In this document: in pieces, positions 8,352 to 16,960 of the stretch
How positions within the stretch are numbered: position 1 is the first letter of the stretch
How the letters are laid out: each line of letters begins with the position of its first letter
From: Gammaproteobacteria bacterium
GTDB lineage: Bacteria > Pseudomonadota > Gammaproteobacteria > HK1
DNA length: 37,880 bases
NCBI GenBank assembly: GCA_022823045.1
Contig: JAJDXW010000069.1
Span: forward strand, 1-37,880
Reading direction: 5' to 3'
Position numbers and translations under genes: made by a program
The notes under the pieces: generated by a model
The model's database searches: none
What the model was told of the DNA's origin: nothing
The model's input: only the letters and a program-made list of their open reading frames with translations

Positions 8352-9149
8352 TCAGACCTGCTTCGAAAGGAAGGACCGGACAAGGGTGTTGAAGCGCTCG
8401 GGGTGCTCCAAGCTCGCGAGGTGGCGGGCGGGGATGAGCCACTCGAGCGACGCGTTCGGAATGAGGCGGGCCATCTTCTCCGTCACCTCGCGCGGCGCGC
8501 CCGGGTCCTCCGGGGTGCCAATAACGAGGGTCGGGGCGGCGATCCGCGGCAGGCGCGGGGTAGTGTGGAGGTGGCACATCGCTTCGACGGCGGCGGCGAA
8601 GCTCTGCGGGGGAAACCGCCGGATCGCGTCCGACATGTAGCGATACCCCGGAGGCTGCTCCGCCGCCGCCTCGTCGGTGAACCAGCGGGTCATCAGCGCG
8701 GCGTGCACGGCCTCGATCCCCTCCTCGAGGACCTGCCGCGCCCGCGCCCGCCACAGCGCGACCTGGTCCTCGCCGTACTCGCAGGTGGTGTTGACGAGGA
8801 TGAGGGACGCGACGCGTTCCGGATAGTCGAGGGCGAAGGTCTGGGCGATCTGTCCGCCGATCGAGACCCCGCAGAAGTGCACCCGGCCGACGCCGAGCGC
8901 GTCCAGGAGCCCGGCGACGTCCGCGGCCAGCATCTCGAGTCGGTACGGGCCGTCCGGCGCATCGCTTCCGCCGTGTCCGCGCGTGTCGTAGCGCAGCACC
9001 CGAAACCCCTCGAATGCGTCGAGGTGCCGGTCCCAGTAGTGGAGGTCGCTCCCGAAGCAGTGGTTGAGGCAGGCGACCGGCGCCCCCTCCGGCCCGGTGA
9101 GCTCACAGGCCATGCGGATCTCACCCGCATCGATCCGCCGAATCGCCAT
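8352..9149 (-). CDS. Alpha/beta hydrolase, 3-oxoadipate enol-lactonase-like
   Basis: This 265-residue alpha/beta hydrolase resembles PcaD-type enol-lactonases. The oxyanion region is CLNHCFGSD, the nucleophile elbow is CGVSIGGQIAQTFAL, the acid is in VIGTPEDPGAP and the catalytic histidine is in PARHLASLEHPERF. The track extends to 9521, but the family N-terminus is MAIRRIDAGEIRMACE, and the ATG at 9149 follows GGTGGAGACGC; an in-frame ATG at 9173 is less likely. No other protocatechuate-branch genes are next to it, so the exact lactone or ester substrate is uncertain. Confidence 0.9.
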   Translation of the reverse strand: MAIRRIDAGEIRMACELTGPEGAPVACLNHCFGSDLHYWDRHLDAFEGFRVLRYDTRGHGGSDAPDGPYRLEMLAADVAGLLDALGVGRVHFCGVSIGGQIAQTFALDYPERVASLILVNTTCEYGEDQVALWRARARQVLEEGIEAVHAALMTRWFTDEAAAEQPPGYRYMSDAIRRFPPQSFAAAVEAMCHLHTTPRLPRIAAPTLVIGTPEDPGAPREVTEKMARLIPNASLEWLIPARHLASLEHPERFNTLVRSFLSKQV

Positions 9150-9504
9150 CGCGTCTCCACCCTTCTCGCTCATCGACCAACGAACGAACCGTCTCCGGCC
9201 GTTCTCAGCGGCAGGGCCCGGGGCCCGAACGCGCCGCACCATCGTTGCCCGCACCGTTTGGCCGATATCCTGCCGCGGACGCCAATCCGTTGCTACATCT
9301 TCACCGAATTCGTCGCCGTAGCGAGCCGTACTCTTGCGACCTGCTTCGTCGACCGCTCCTTCGGTGTCTCCGGAGCCGTACAGGCGACCGGCGCGACAAG
9401 CACCGGTCTTCGCACCTTCGCGTCGCCCTCGCGGCGAAGATGGATGGGCATTGCGGGGGGACGGGCGACGAAGCGGCGATTCGGTCCGCATTCCAAATTG
9501 GGTT
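9150..9504. other. Long intergenic region upstream of the AAA ATPase
   Basis: About 350 bases between two divergent genes contain no recognisable gene. Short ORFs exist on both strands, but none has family features or a good ribosome binding site. The region is somewhat richer in A and T toward its right end, where the inverted repeat and promoter of the ATPase gene lie. Confidence 0.4.
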
Positions 9505-9539
9505 CTTGAAAATTCGGACACTAATTCCGAATTTTCAAG
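9505..9539. promoter_or_regulatory. Perfect 14-bp inverted repeat, probable operator of the AAA ATPase gene
   Basis: The arms CTTGAAAATTCGGA (9505-9518) and TCCGAATTTTCAAG (9526-9539) are perfect inverted repeats around a seven-base spacer, CACTAAT. The element is strikingly A+T-rich for this window. Its right arm ends one base before a TATACT -10 box, so it covers the region where RNA polymerase would contact the -35 area. It is best read as an operator for autoregulation or another dimeric repressor. A cruciform or recombination site is an alternative. Confidence 0.7.
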
Positions 9540-9540
9540 C

Positions 9541-9546
9541 TATACT
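9541..9546 (+). promoter_or_regulatory. -10 box giving a leaderless AAA ATPase transcript
   Basis: TATACT (9541-9546) is followed by TGTGGCA and then the ATG at 9553. A normal seven-base offset places the first transcribed base at or next to the A of the start codon, and no Shine-Dalgarno sequence is present. The ATPase is therefore probably made from a leaderless mRNA. The -35 position is not canonical and overlaps the inverted repeat. Confidence 0.5.
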
Positions 9547-9552
9547 GTGGCA

Positions 9553-10707
9553 ATGCTCCCGCGCCCCGATTACCTGCATCGGATCGAGACCGCGACCGGC
9601 CGCTCGCCGGTCACCGCGTTGCTCGGACCGCGCCAGTGCGGCAAGACGACGCTCGCCCGGCAGTTCGCCGCGACTCGCGAATCGACCAGATTCGACCTCG
9701 AGTCGGAACCGGACGTGCGCCGGCTTGCCAATCCCGAGCTGGCGCTCTCGAGTCTCGAGGGACTCGTGGTGCTCGACGAGATCCAGCGCATGCCGCAGCT
9801 TTTCAGCGCACTCCGGGTCCTCGCGGATCGCACCGAAGCCCCGGCGCGCTTCCTCGTCCTTGGCAGCGCGTCGCCCGAGCTCATCCGCGGCGTCTCCGAG
9901 TCTCTCGCCGGCCGGGTCGAGTTCATCGAGATATCCGGGTTCGACCTCGCCGAGATTGGTGCCGATTCATGGCGAACGCTCTGGCTCCGCGGCGGGCTGC
10001 CGCGCGCGTACCTGGCTGAATCGGACGACGACAGCATGGCCTGGCGCGAAGGATTCGTCCGCACGTTCCTGGAACGCGACATCCCGCAGCTCGGCATCAC
10101 GATCCCGGCCGCCGCAATGCGGCGATTCTGGACCATGCTTGCGCACTGGCACGGCCAGACCTGGAACACATCCGAGCTCGGACGAGCCATGTCCTTGTCG
10201 GACAAGACCGTGCGGAGCTACCTCGACCTGCTGGCGGGCACGTACATGGTCCGGCAACTGCAACCCTGGTTCGAGAACGTGGCGAAACGCCAGGTGAAGG
10301 CGCCCAAGATCTACCTCCGCGACACGGGCCTGCTGCACGCACTGCTGAACGTGCACGACGACGGTGCGCTCCTGGCCCATCCCCGTGTCGGCGCTTCCTG
10401 GGAGGGGTTCGTCATCGAGCAGGTCTTGCGGGCCGTGCGCCCGTCCAGCGCATGGTATTGGGCCGCCCATGGCGGTGGCGAGCTCGATCTCCTGGCCTTC
10501 GACAAGGGCCGGCGCATCGGATTCGAGGTGAAATTCAATGAAGCTCCCGACGTGACCAGGTCCATGCACGAAGTCGTGCGCCTGCTGTCCCTGGATCACC
10601 TGTTCGTCGTCTGCCCCACCCGCGACGCCTATCCCGTGGACGCGCGCATCACCGTGCTCCCGGCAAAGGACGTGCCGCGCCTTGCGGAGCGGATCGACGC
10701 CGTGTAG
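9553..10707 (+). CDS. AAA+ ATPase with DUF4143-type C-terminus
   Basis: This 384-residue protein has an N-terminal AAA domain: Walker A GPRQCGKTT near residue 26, Walker B GLVVLDEIQRMP near residue 75 and sensor 1 FLVLGSASPE near residue 110. A winged-helix-like middle (TSELGRAMSLSDKTVRSYLDLL) leads to a C-terminal DUF4143-like region. That region contains ELDLLAFDKGRRIGFEVKF, which matches a PD-(D/E)xK-like nuclease core. The track starts at 9334, but the ATG at 9553 is where family homology begins. Such genes are widespread, lone and often mobile or toxin-like in distribution; their role is not settled. No partner gene is adjacent, and the flanking genes are convergent or divergent. Confidence 0.9.
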   Translation: MLPRPDYLHRIETATGRSPVTALLGPRQCGKTTLARQFAATRESTRFDLESEPDVRRLANPELALSSLEGLVVLDEIQRMPQLFSALRVLADRTEAPARFLVLGSASPELIRGVSESLAGRVEFIEISGFDLAEIGADSWRTLWLRGGLPRAYLAESDDDSMAWREGFVRTFLERDIPQLGITIPAAAMRRFWTMLAHWHGQTWNTSELGRAMSLSDKTVRSYLDLLAGTYMVRQLQPWFENVAKRQVKAPKIYLRDTGLLHALLNVHDDGALLAHPRVGASWEGFVIEQVLRAVRPSSAWYWAAHGGGELDLLAFDKGRRIGFEVKFNEAPDVTRSMHEVVRLLSLDHLFVVCPTRDAYPVDARITVLPAKDVPRLAERIDAV

Positions 10708-10855
10708 CGGTTCGTGGCGGCTGTCCCGCCCAGGGAGATCGAGAACATCCGGCAACGAATGGGGCCCCTCCGGGGCGGCTCGGGACTGGTCCGCGGGTCA
10801 CGGACTCGCCGTGCCGTAGCAGGCCGAGACTCGGGCCGGGCGCCCTCCGGTCGCG

Positions 10856-11948
<1,093 letters not shown>

Positions 11949-11956
<8 letters not shown>

Positions 11957-12743
11957 GGCGGGGCTCCCGGGTCATCACCAGGACCTGGGCGATCACCACC
12001 AGGGTCATCGAGGTGACGAACACGAAGGTGCCGATCGCGTTGATCCGGGGATCGACGTTGCCCTGCAGGATCTCGAGGATCATGACCGGCACCGTCTTGT
12101 TGAGCCCCGACACGAACCACGCCACCGCGAATTCGTCGAAGGAGACCGCCGCGGTTAGGCAGAGGGCGGAGACGATCGCGGGGCGGGTGAACGGCAGGAT
12201 CACCGCGCTCATCGCCCGCCACTCGCTCGCGCCGAGGTTCCACGCCGCGGCCTCCAGGTTCGGGTCCATCTGCGCGAGGCGGAGCCGGATGATGGCCATC
12301 GCGAACGGGGAGCAGAGCACCACGTGGGCGACGATGATCGAGTGGAGCTGCCCCGACATCCCGATCCGGGAGAGGAGGGCCAGCATCGCGAGCCCCATGA
12401 TGACGAGGGGAATGGTCGGCGGGAGGAGCGCCAGCCCGAGGTAGGCGCCCTTCCCGAAGAAGCGGTAGCGAAAGTCGGTGTACGCGGTGCAGAAGCCGAT
12501 GAAGGTCGCGATCACGCTCGTTACCGCGGAGACGACGAGGCTGTGGCCGAACGCCTCCCGGACGTCGGGATCGCCGAAGATGCTCTCGTACCAGTGCAGG
12601 GTGAAGTGGCCGAGGGGGATCGTGGGGAAGCGGTCCGAATTGAACGAGAAGACGAAGCTCGCGACGATCGGGGCGAACACGAACGCGAACACCACCGCGA
12701 CGTAGGCGCGGAGGAACCACGAGATGGCCCGCCGCTCGCTCAC
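11949..12743 (-). CDS. ABC transporter permease, PotC-like
   Basis: This 264-residue inner-membrane permease has about six transmembrane segments, beginning at SWFLRAYVAVVFAFVFAPIVASF. The coupling (EAA) loop is EAAAWNLGASEWRAMSAVILPF. The track ORF extends far upstream, but the GTG at 12743 (SERRAISWF follows) overlaps the stop of the first permease as GTGA, a classic coupled start. With its partner permease it forms the translocation channel of the polyamine-type importer. Confidence 0.92.
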
Positions 12744-13606
12744 GCGCGCCTCCGGTAGGCAAGGGTGACCGCGGTGAAGGCGACCACGAAGAGGGTCACG
12801 ATCATCGTGCACGCGACCACCGCCGCCCGCGGCCACTGCTGCCCGGCCTTGGTGGTGTCGATGATGAGGATGCTCAGGGTGGGCGGCCGGCTGCCCCCGA
12901 GGTAGTAGGGGCTCACGAAGTCGCCGAAGGAGAGGATGAAGCAGAAGGTCGCGGCGATGATGAGCCCGATCTTCGCGAGCGGGAGGATGACGGTGAAGAC
13001 GGTGCGCATCCGCCCGCACCCGAGGTTCCAGGCCGCTTCGACGAGGCTCCGGTCGACCGCGGCGAGGCTGAAGAGCTGGAGCACCACGACCAGGGGGAGG
13101 GTGAGGGTGAGGTAGCCGACCACGGTTCCGAAGGGGGTGTTCAGCATCGGGAAGGGTCCGAGCCCGGCGAAGGAGAGGAGGCCGTTGATGATCCCTTCGT
13201 CGCCGAGAAAGATCTGCCAGGAGTAGGCGCGGACGAGGTAGCTCGTGAAGAACGGGATGATGAGGAAGAAGACGGCCCAGCGACGCGCCGCCGCCGAAAC
13301 GTGGAACGCGAGGGCGTAGGACGCGGGAAAGGCGAGGAGGCTGGTGACGGCGGTCGAGACGAGAGCCATCAGCAACGTGAAGCCGTATGCATCCCAGAAG
13401 TAGCCCCGCGTGTACATCTTCACCCAGTTGACGGAATCGAAGCCGGGGACCATCCGGTAGTTCTTGACGAGCCAGAAGGTGAGCGCGACGAGGAACAGGA
13501 GCGGGAAGACGAAGAAGACGAGCTGCCACACCACCATCGGCAGCGCGAAGGTGAGACCGTATACGGTGACCGTCCTCTTGCCGCGGAAGCGATCCGGAAC
13601 GGTCAT
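12740..13606 (-). CDS. ABC transporter permease, PotB-like
   Basis: This 288-residue permease has about six transmembrane segments and the coupling loop EAAWNLGCGRMRTVFTVILPLAK near residue 195. The first segment is LTFALPMVVWQLVFFVFPLLFLVALTF. It is the first gene after the hairpin-rich gap below the binding-protein gene, and its stop overlaps the next permease start by four bases. The ATG at 13606 has no strong ribosome binding site, which suggests low expression relative to the binding protein. Confidence 0.92.
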   Translation of the reverse strand: MTVPDRFRGKRTVTVYGLTFALPMVVWQLVFFVFPLLFLVALTFWLVKNYRMVPGFDSVNWVKMYTRGYFWDAYGFTLLMALVSTAVTSLLAFPASYALAFHVSAAARRWAVFFLIIPFFTSYLVRAYSWQIFLGDEGIINGLLSFAGLGPFPMLNTPFGTVVGYLTLTLPLVVVLQLFSLAAVDRSLVEAAWNLGCGRMRTVFTVILPLAKIGLIIAATFCFILSFGDFVSPYYLGGSRPPTLSILIIDTTKAGQQWPRAAVVACTMIVTLFVVAFTAVTLAYRRRA

Positions 13607-13824
13607 GCGCGAAGAACGGACGCGGCAGGAGGATTCGCGGGAGCGCTCACGTCATGCGCGCCGCCGTCTCTCCCCGAGCCGGGAAGAGGCGGCGCAAATC
13701 GGCGCCTCGACCTTCCCTCTCGAGGCGCCACCGGTCTTGCGCTCGAGCCGAGGCCAGCCGGAGACCGTCCGGGAGCGCGGGTTCCGGCCCGCGAGCGACC
13801 CAACGAACCGCATCGTCCACCTGT

Positions 13825-13845
13825 GCGCGGGCAGGACGCCCGCGC
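13825..13845. repeat. REP-like GC hairpin, copy A
   Basis: GCGCGGGC-AGGAC-GCCCGCGC is a perfect eight-base-pair stem with a five-base loop. A second hairpin with the same CGCGGGC / GCCCGCG core and a different five-base loop occurs at 15337-15355. The shared core suggests a dispersed intergenic palindromic element, though GC-rich DNA raises the chance of coincidence. Confidence 0.4.
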
Positions 13846-13937
13846 TCCCCGGAACGAACCCCCCTCATGCGTCGGCACCGGCAACCTCCCGACAAGGGGA
13901 GCCCGCGCCGCGCGGGAAACCGGTCCGACGCTCCCCC

Positions 13938-13968
13938 GCCCGACGGGGCAATACTTGCTCCGTCGGGC
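13938..13968 (-). terminator. Hairpin downstream of the polyamine-type binding-protein gene
   Basis: A 12-base-pair stem (GCCCGACGGGGC / GCTCCGTCGGGC with one G-T pair) surrounds the loop AATACTT, 18 bases after the stop of the binding-protein gene on the minus strand. No T-tract follows, so it is more likely a stabiliser or attenuator than a full terminator. Such hairpins are a known way to let a binding protein be made in excess of its permeases. Confidence 0.6.
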
Positions 13969-13985
13969 CGGGGGGCGCCGCCTCG

Positions 13986-15146
13986 TCAGGCGACCTTGTA
14001 CTCGGACCAGAACTCGTTCCACTCCTCGAGGCTCTGCTGCTTCGGCGTGTCGCGGTAGTGGATGCGTCCCTGGTCAATCAGGGTGATCGGGTGGTTGGGC
14101 GCCCCGTCGACCTGACCGGTGCGGGCCGCTTCCTCCGGGGTCTGCTCCCCAAGCGCCTTGAACCCCGCTCCGGTGACGACGAAGGCCGGGTAGGCCGCCA
14201 TGTTGGCTGAGCGGACCTGGCCCTCCGGGGTCATGGTGTACTGGATGTACTTGTGGACGAGGTCCTTCTTCGTGGAGCTGGAGACGACCGAGTACGACTC
14301 CGTCCACTGGATGCCGCCCTCTTCGGGCACGGTGGAGCCGACCGGCGCACCGTCCTTCTCCAGCACCCCCGTCACCCAGTCGCCGATCCCGACGCTCGCC
14401 CAGACGTCGCCGTTCTTGAGCGACGCGAACGTCCCCCCGTAGTCGAAGAAGCCCTTGACCTGGGGCTTGAGCGAGAGCGTCTTGTCGCGCACCTGGCCCC
14501 AGGCGTCGGCGGAGATGTCGAAGGGGCCCGGATCGGTGTTGCCCTCGAGGAGACTCACCTGGCCAAGGTTCGGCAAATGCCAGTCGAAGTGGCCCACCTT
14601 GCCGGCGACCTTCGGGTTCCAGTACACGTTGTAGCTCATCGCCTCTTCGAGGCTGACCTGGTCCTTGTTGTAGGAGACCCCGAGGTGCCCGAAGCGGTTG
14701 ATCACCGAGTAGAGCTTGCCGTCCTTCCAGTGGCCCGGGAAGCTCGCGAAGCTCTCGTGCAGCAGGTCGTCGAAGGGATAGTCCGCGGGGTCCAGCTCGT
14801 CGACCAGGTCTCCGCGTTCGATGAGGATCCGCGCGTACTCCGCGTCCGTGTGGATGATGTCGAAGGTGCCGGGCGGCGACTGCGCGAGCGCGGCCAGCAT
14901 GTTGTCTCCCCCGGCGTAGTACTTCGGCTTGAACTTGACGTTGTGCTCGGCCTCGAACGCCGCGACCATGTCGGGCTCGGCAAGGCCGTACCACGACAGC
15001 ATGTTGATCTCGGTCGGCTCGGCGAATGCCTTGCGGGAGGTGATGACGAAGGGCGCGGCGGCCGCCCCCGCGAGCGCGCCGGTAGCCTTGACGAAGGTGC
15101 GCCGGGAAACTGCGCCGCGACCCGGAATCTCTCGATGTTCTGACAT
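13986..15146 (-). CDS. Polyamine-type extracellular solute-binding protein (PotD-like), Tat-exported
   Basis: This 386-residue periplasmic binding protein captures a ligand, probably a polyamine or similar cation, for the importer encoded downstream. The N-terminus carries a twin-arginine signal, SRRTFVKATGALAGAAAAPFV, ending near AFAEPTE. The mature part begins INMLSWYGLAEPDMVAAFE, a family 1/PotD-like opening, and contains LGVSYNKDQV and KNGDVWASVGIGDWV. The ATG at 15146 follows GAGGAGG by about nine bases. A strong promoter and a structured leader lie upstream. The specificity is not proved: related proteins bind putrescine, spermidine or other amines. Confidence 0.9.
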   Translation of the reverse strand: MSEHREIPGRGAVSRRTFVKATGALAGAAAAPFVITSRKAFAEPTEINMLSWYGLAEPDMVAAFEAEHNVKFKPKYYAGGDNMLAALAQSPPGTFDIIHTDAEYARILIERGDLVDELDPADYPFDDLLHESFASFPGHWKDGKLYSVINRFGHLGVSYNKDQVSLEEAMSYNVYWNPKVAGKVGHFDWHLPNLGQVSLLEGNTDPGPFDISADAWGQVRDKTLSLKPQVKGFFDYGGTFASLKNGDVWASVGIGDWVTGVLEKDGAPVGSTVPEEGGIQWTESYSVVSSSTKKDLVHKYIQYTMTPEGQVRSANMAAYPAFVVTGAGFKALGEQTPEEAARTGQVDGAPNHPITLIDQGRIHYRDTPKQQSLEEWNEFWSEYKVA

Positions 15147-15163
15147 GGTTGAGTTCCTCCTCG

Positions 15164-15179
15164 GCCAAACGTCTTTGGC
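15164..15179 (-). promoter_or_regulatory. Hairpin abutting the ribosome binding site of the binding-protein gene
   Basis: On the minus strand GCCAAA-GACG-TTTGGC forms a six-base-pair stem ending directly before the GAGGAGG ribosome binding site of the gene at 15146. Two further GC-rich palindromes (GGCGCCGCGGCGCC and GCCGCCGCCGGGCGGCGGC) lie upstream in the same leader. Such a fold could protect the 5' end or tune initiation. Confidence 0.4.
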
Positions 15180-15242
15180 GCCGCCGCCCGGCGGCGGCCG
15201 GCGCCGCGGCGCCCGAGCGACCGCGCATGGATCGTTCGTCGG

Positions 15243-15270
15243 ATATTAGCGCCTCGCCCGGAGCGTGCAA
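15243..15270 (-). promoter_or_regulatory. Strong sigma-70-like promoter for the polyamine-type ABC operon
   Basis: On the minus strand TTGCAC (15270-15265) and TAATAT (15248-15243) are 16 bases apart. Both boxes are close to consensus in a region otherwise poor in A and T. Transcription would begin near 15236, giving a leader of about 90 bases that contains the hairpins described separately. Confidence 0.6.
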
Positions 15271-15309
15271 GACTATTCGGGATGCGTGCGAGGCTCGGGC
15301 CGGGACCGG

Positions 15310-15413
15310 GGCCTCCCGGGAGCACGGCTTCCCGGGCGCGGGCTTTCCGCCCGCGGACGGCCGAAGGCCCGCCGTTTCCCGCGCGCGCAGGATGACCGTG
15401 CTCCCGGGAGGCC
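15310..15413 (+). ncRNA. Candidate structured leader upstream of the BtpA-PRTase gene
   Basis: An 18-base perfect inverted repeat, GGCCTCCCGGGAGCACGG (15310-15327) and its complement (15396-15413), encloses 68 bases. Inside are two more hairpins: CGCGGGC-TTTCC-GCCCGCG (15337-15355) and GGCC-GAA-GGCC (15359-15369). The predicted fold is a long stem capped by a multi-branch junction, ending 43 bases before the start codon at 15457. Each outer arm also contains the self-palindrome CTCCCGGGAG, so an operator pair is the main alternative to a regulatory RNA. Confidence 0.5.
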
Positions 15414-15456
15414 GGCGGCACGGACCGTGCGAAGCGCAACGCAGGGGATCGAAGCG

Positions 15457-16857
15457 ATGAACCGGATGCAATTTCGCCGACTGTTCAAGACCGCCGGCCC
15501 GGCGGTGCTGCCGGTGATCCACGTGCGCGACACGGTGCAGGCGTGCCGGAACGCCTCGGTCGCGATCGAGGCGGGGGCGCAGGGCGTGTTCCTCATCAAC
15601 CACGACTTCCCCCGCGAGGAGCTGGTGCCGATCCTCGGCGAGGTGCGGGCCCGGTTCCCGTCGCTCTGGCTCGGGGTCAACTTCCTTGCGGTGACCGGCC
15701 GGGACGCGTTTCCGGTGCTCGGCCGGCTCCAGGCCGAGGGAGTCGAGATCGACGCGTACTGGGCGGACGACGCCCGGATCGACGAGCGCGCGGCGACGGA
15801 CGGGCAGATCGAGGCGGCGGCAATCGCGGCCGCCCGCGAGGAGAGCGGCTGGACGGGCCTCTACTTCGGGGGGACCGCGTTCAAGAAGCAGCGCCCGGTC
15901 GCGCCCGCCGACCACGAGACCGCGGCCCGGACGGCGGCCGGGTGGATGGACGCGGTGACGACGTCGGGGGTCGCGACGGGGAGGGCGGCGGACCGGGCCA
16001 AGATCGCCGCCTTCCGGCGCGGGTGCGGGGATGCGCCGCTCGCTCTCGCCTCCGGGGTCACGCCGGAGAACGCGGCCGGCTACGCCCCGGAGGTGGACGC
16101 GATGCTGGTCGCGACCGGGGTCAACCGCCCCGGCGATTTCTACGAGATCGACCCGGCGCGGCTACGCCGGCTCCTCGCGGCGACCCGGTCGGCGGGCGCG
16201 GCGGGCGCCGGAACCGCACCGGCCGCCTGCGCCGATTTACCGGGCGAGCGCGCCTACCTCGGGGCGATGGCCCCGAACGTCAAGGGCGAGACCTTCGCCT
16301 GGCTCGACCCGTCCACCCTCTACATCAACGCGGCCATGTTCCAGGCGGTGGTCGACGACCTCGTCGCGCCCTTCGACGCCGCCGACGTCGACGTGGTCGC
16401 GGGATTCGACGCCATGGGCTTCGTGCTCGGGTCGGCCATCGCGGTCCGGCTCGGGAAGGGCTTCCTCACACTGCGCAAGGCGGGAAAGCTCCCGGTCGAA
16501 GCCGACACCGTCGAGTTCGTGAACTACTCGGGGCGAACGCAACAGATGGAGATGCGCACCCCCGCCTTTCGCCCGGGGACGCGGGTGCTCCTCGTCGACC
16601 AGTGGGTCGAGACTGGCGGGACGATGGACGCCGGCGTGCGCCTCGTCGAGGGCCAGGGCGGGGTGGTGGCGGGGATCGCGACGGTGTGCATCGAGGAGAA
16701 CGAGCGCACCCGGGCCTTTCGCGAGCGCTACCGCTGCTCGACCTCCGTGCCCCCCGGGAGCGAGTGGCAGCGCCAGTGCAACGCCCAGCGGCTCGACACC
16801 TTCGAACGCTACGACCCCGCCGTCTACTTCCCGGAGACCGCAGCGAGCGCGCGCTGA
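15457..16857 (+). CDS. BtpA/SgcQ-like TIM-barrel fused to a phosphoribosyltransferase
   Basis: This 466-residue protein appears to be a two-domain fusion. Residues 1 to about 245 resemble the BtpA/SgcQ TIM-barrel family: AIEAGAQGVFLINHDFP, SLWLGVNFLAV, then VTTSGVATGRAADRAKIAAFR and APLALASGVTPENAAGY. Residues from about 265 to the end match type I phosphoribosyltransferases, with the PRPP loop VLLVDQWVETGGTMDAGVRL near residue 385, as in adenine phosphoribosyltransferase. SgcQ is annotated as a possible nucleosidase, so one enzyme might free a base and re-attach PRPP, giving nucleoside or base salvage; that is inference. The ATG at 15457 is chosen after GCAGGGG. It lies divergent to the polyamine-type operon. 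Confidence 0.75.
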   Translation: MNRMQFRRLFKTAGPAVLPVIHVRDTVQACRNASVAIEAGAQGVFLINHDFPREELVPILGEVRARFPSLWLGVNFLAVTGRDAFPVLGRLQAEGVEIDAYWADDARIDERAATDGQIEAAAIAAAREESGWTGLYFGGTAFKKQRPVAPADHETAARTAAGWMDAVTTSGVATGRAADRAKIAAFRRGCGDAPLALASGVTPENAAGYAPEVDAMLVATGVNRPGDFYEIDPARLRRLLAATRSAGAAGAGTAPAACADLPGERAYLGAMAPNVKGETFAWLDPSTLYINAAMFQAVVDDLVAPFDAADVDVVAGFDAMGFVLGSAIAVRLGKGFLTLRKAGKLPVEADTVEFVNYSGRTQQMEMRTPAFRPGTRVLLVDQWVETGGTMDAGVRLVEGQGGVVAGIATVCIEENERTRAFRERYRCSTSVPPGSEWQRQCNAQRLDTFERYDPAVYFPETAASAR

Positions 16858-16960
16858 CCGCAACGCCGAACGGGAAAGGCAGGCGGGCCGGAGCTCGGAA
16901 GGCCGGACGTCGCCCGGAAGGCCCGGGGCGGGCTGCCGGGGTCGAGATCGGGGTCAGCCG

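Larger units (their letters stand above)
13607..13985. other. Hairpin-rich intercistronic region between binding protein and permease genes
   Basis: These 379 bases hold no supported gene but at least five perfect or near-perfect hairpins in a row. They are GGCGCCTCGA-N9-TCGAGGCGCC (13701-13729), CGCGGG-N6-CCCGCG (13776-13793), GCGCGGGC-N5-GCCCGCGC (13825-13845), CCCGCG-CCG-CGCGGG (13902-13916) and the 12-bp hairpin at 13938-13968. The arrangement suggests transcript processing, attenuation or a mosaic of REP-like intergenic repeats. Confidence 0.55.

Noticed and set aside
9334-9552. Extra 73 N-terminal residues on the AAA ATPase
   Set aside because: The stretch crosses the palindrome and the -10 box, has no family similarity, and a good start lies at 9553.
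10760-10776. GCCCC-TCC-GGGGC hairpin between the AAA ATPase and the transporter ATPase gene
   Set aside because: The stem is only five base pairs, and such hairpins are expected often by chance at this base composition.
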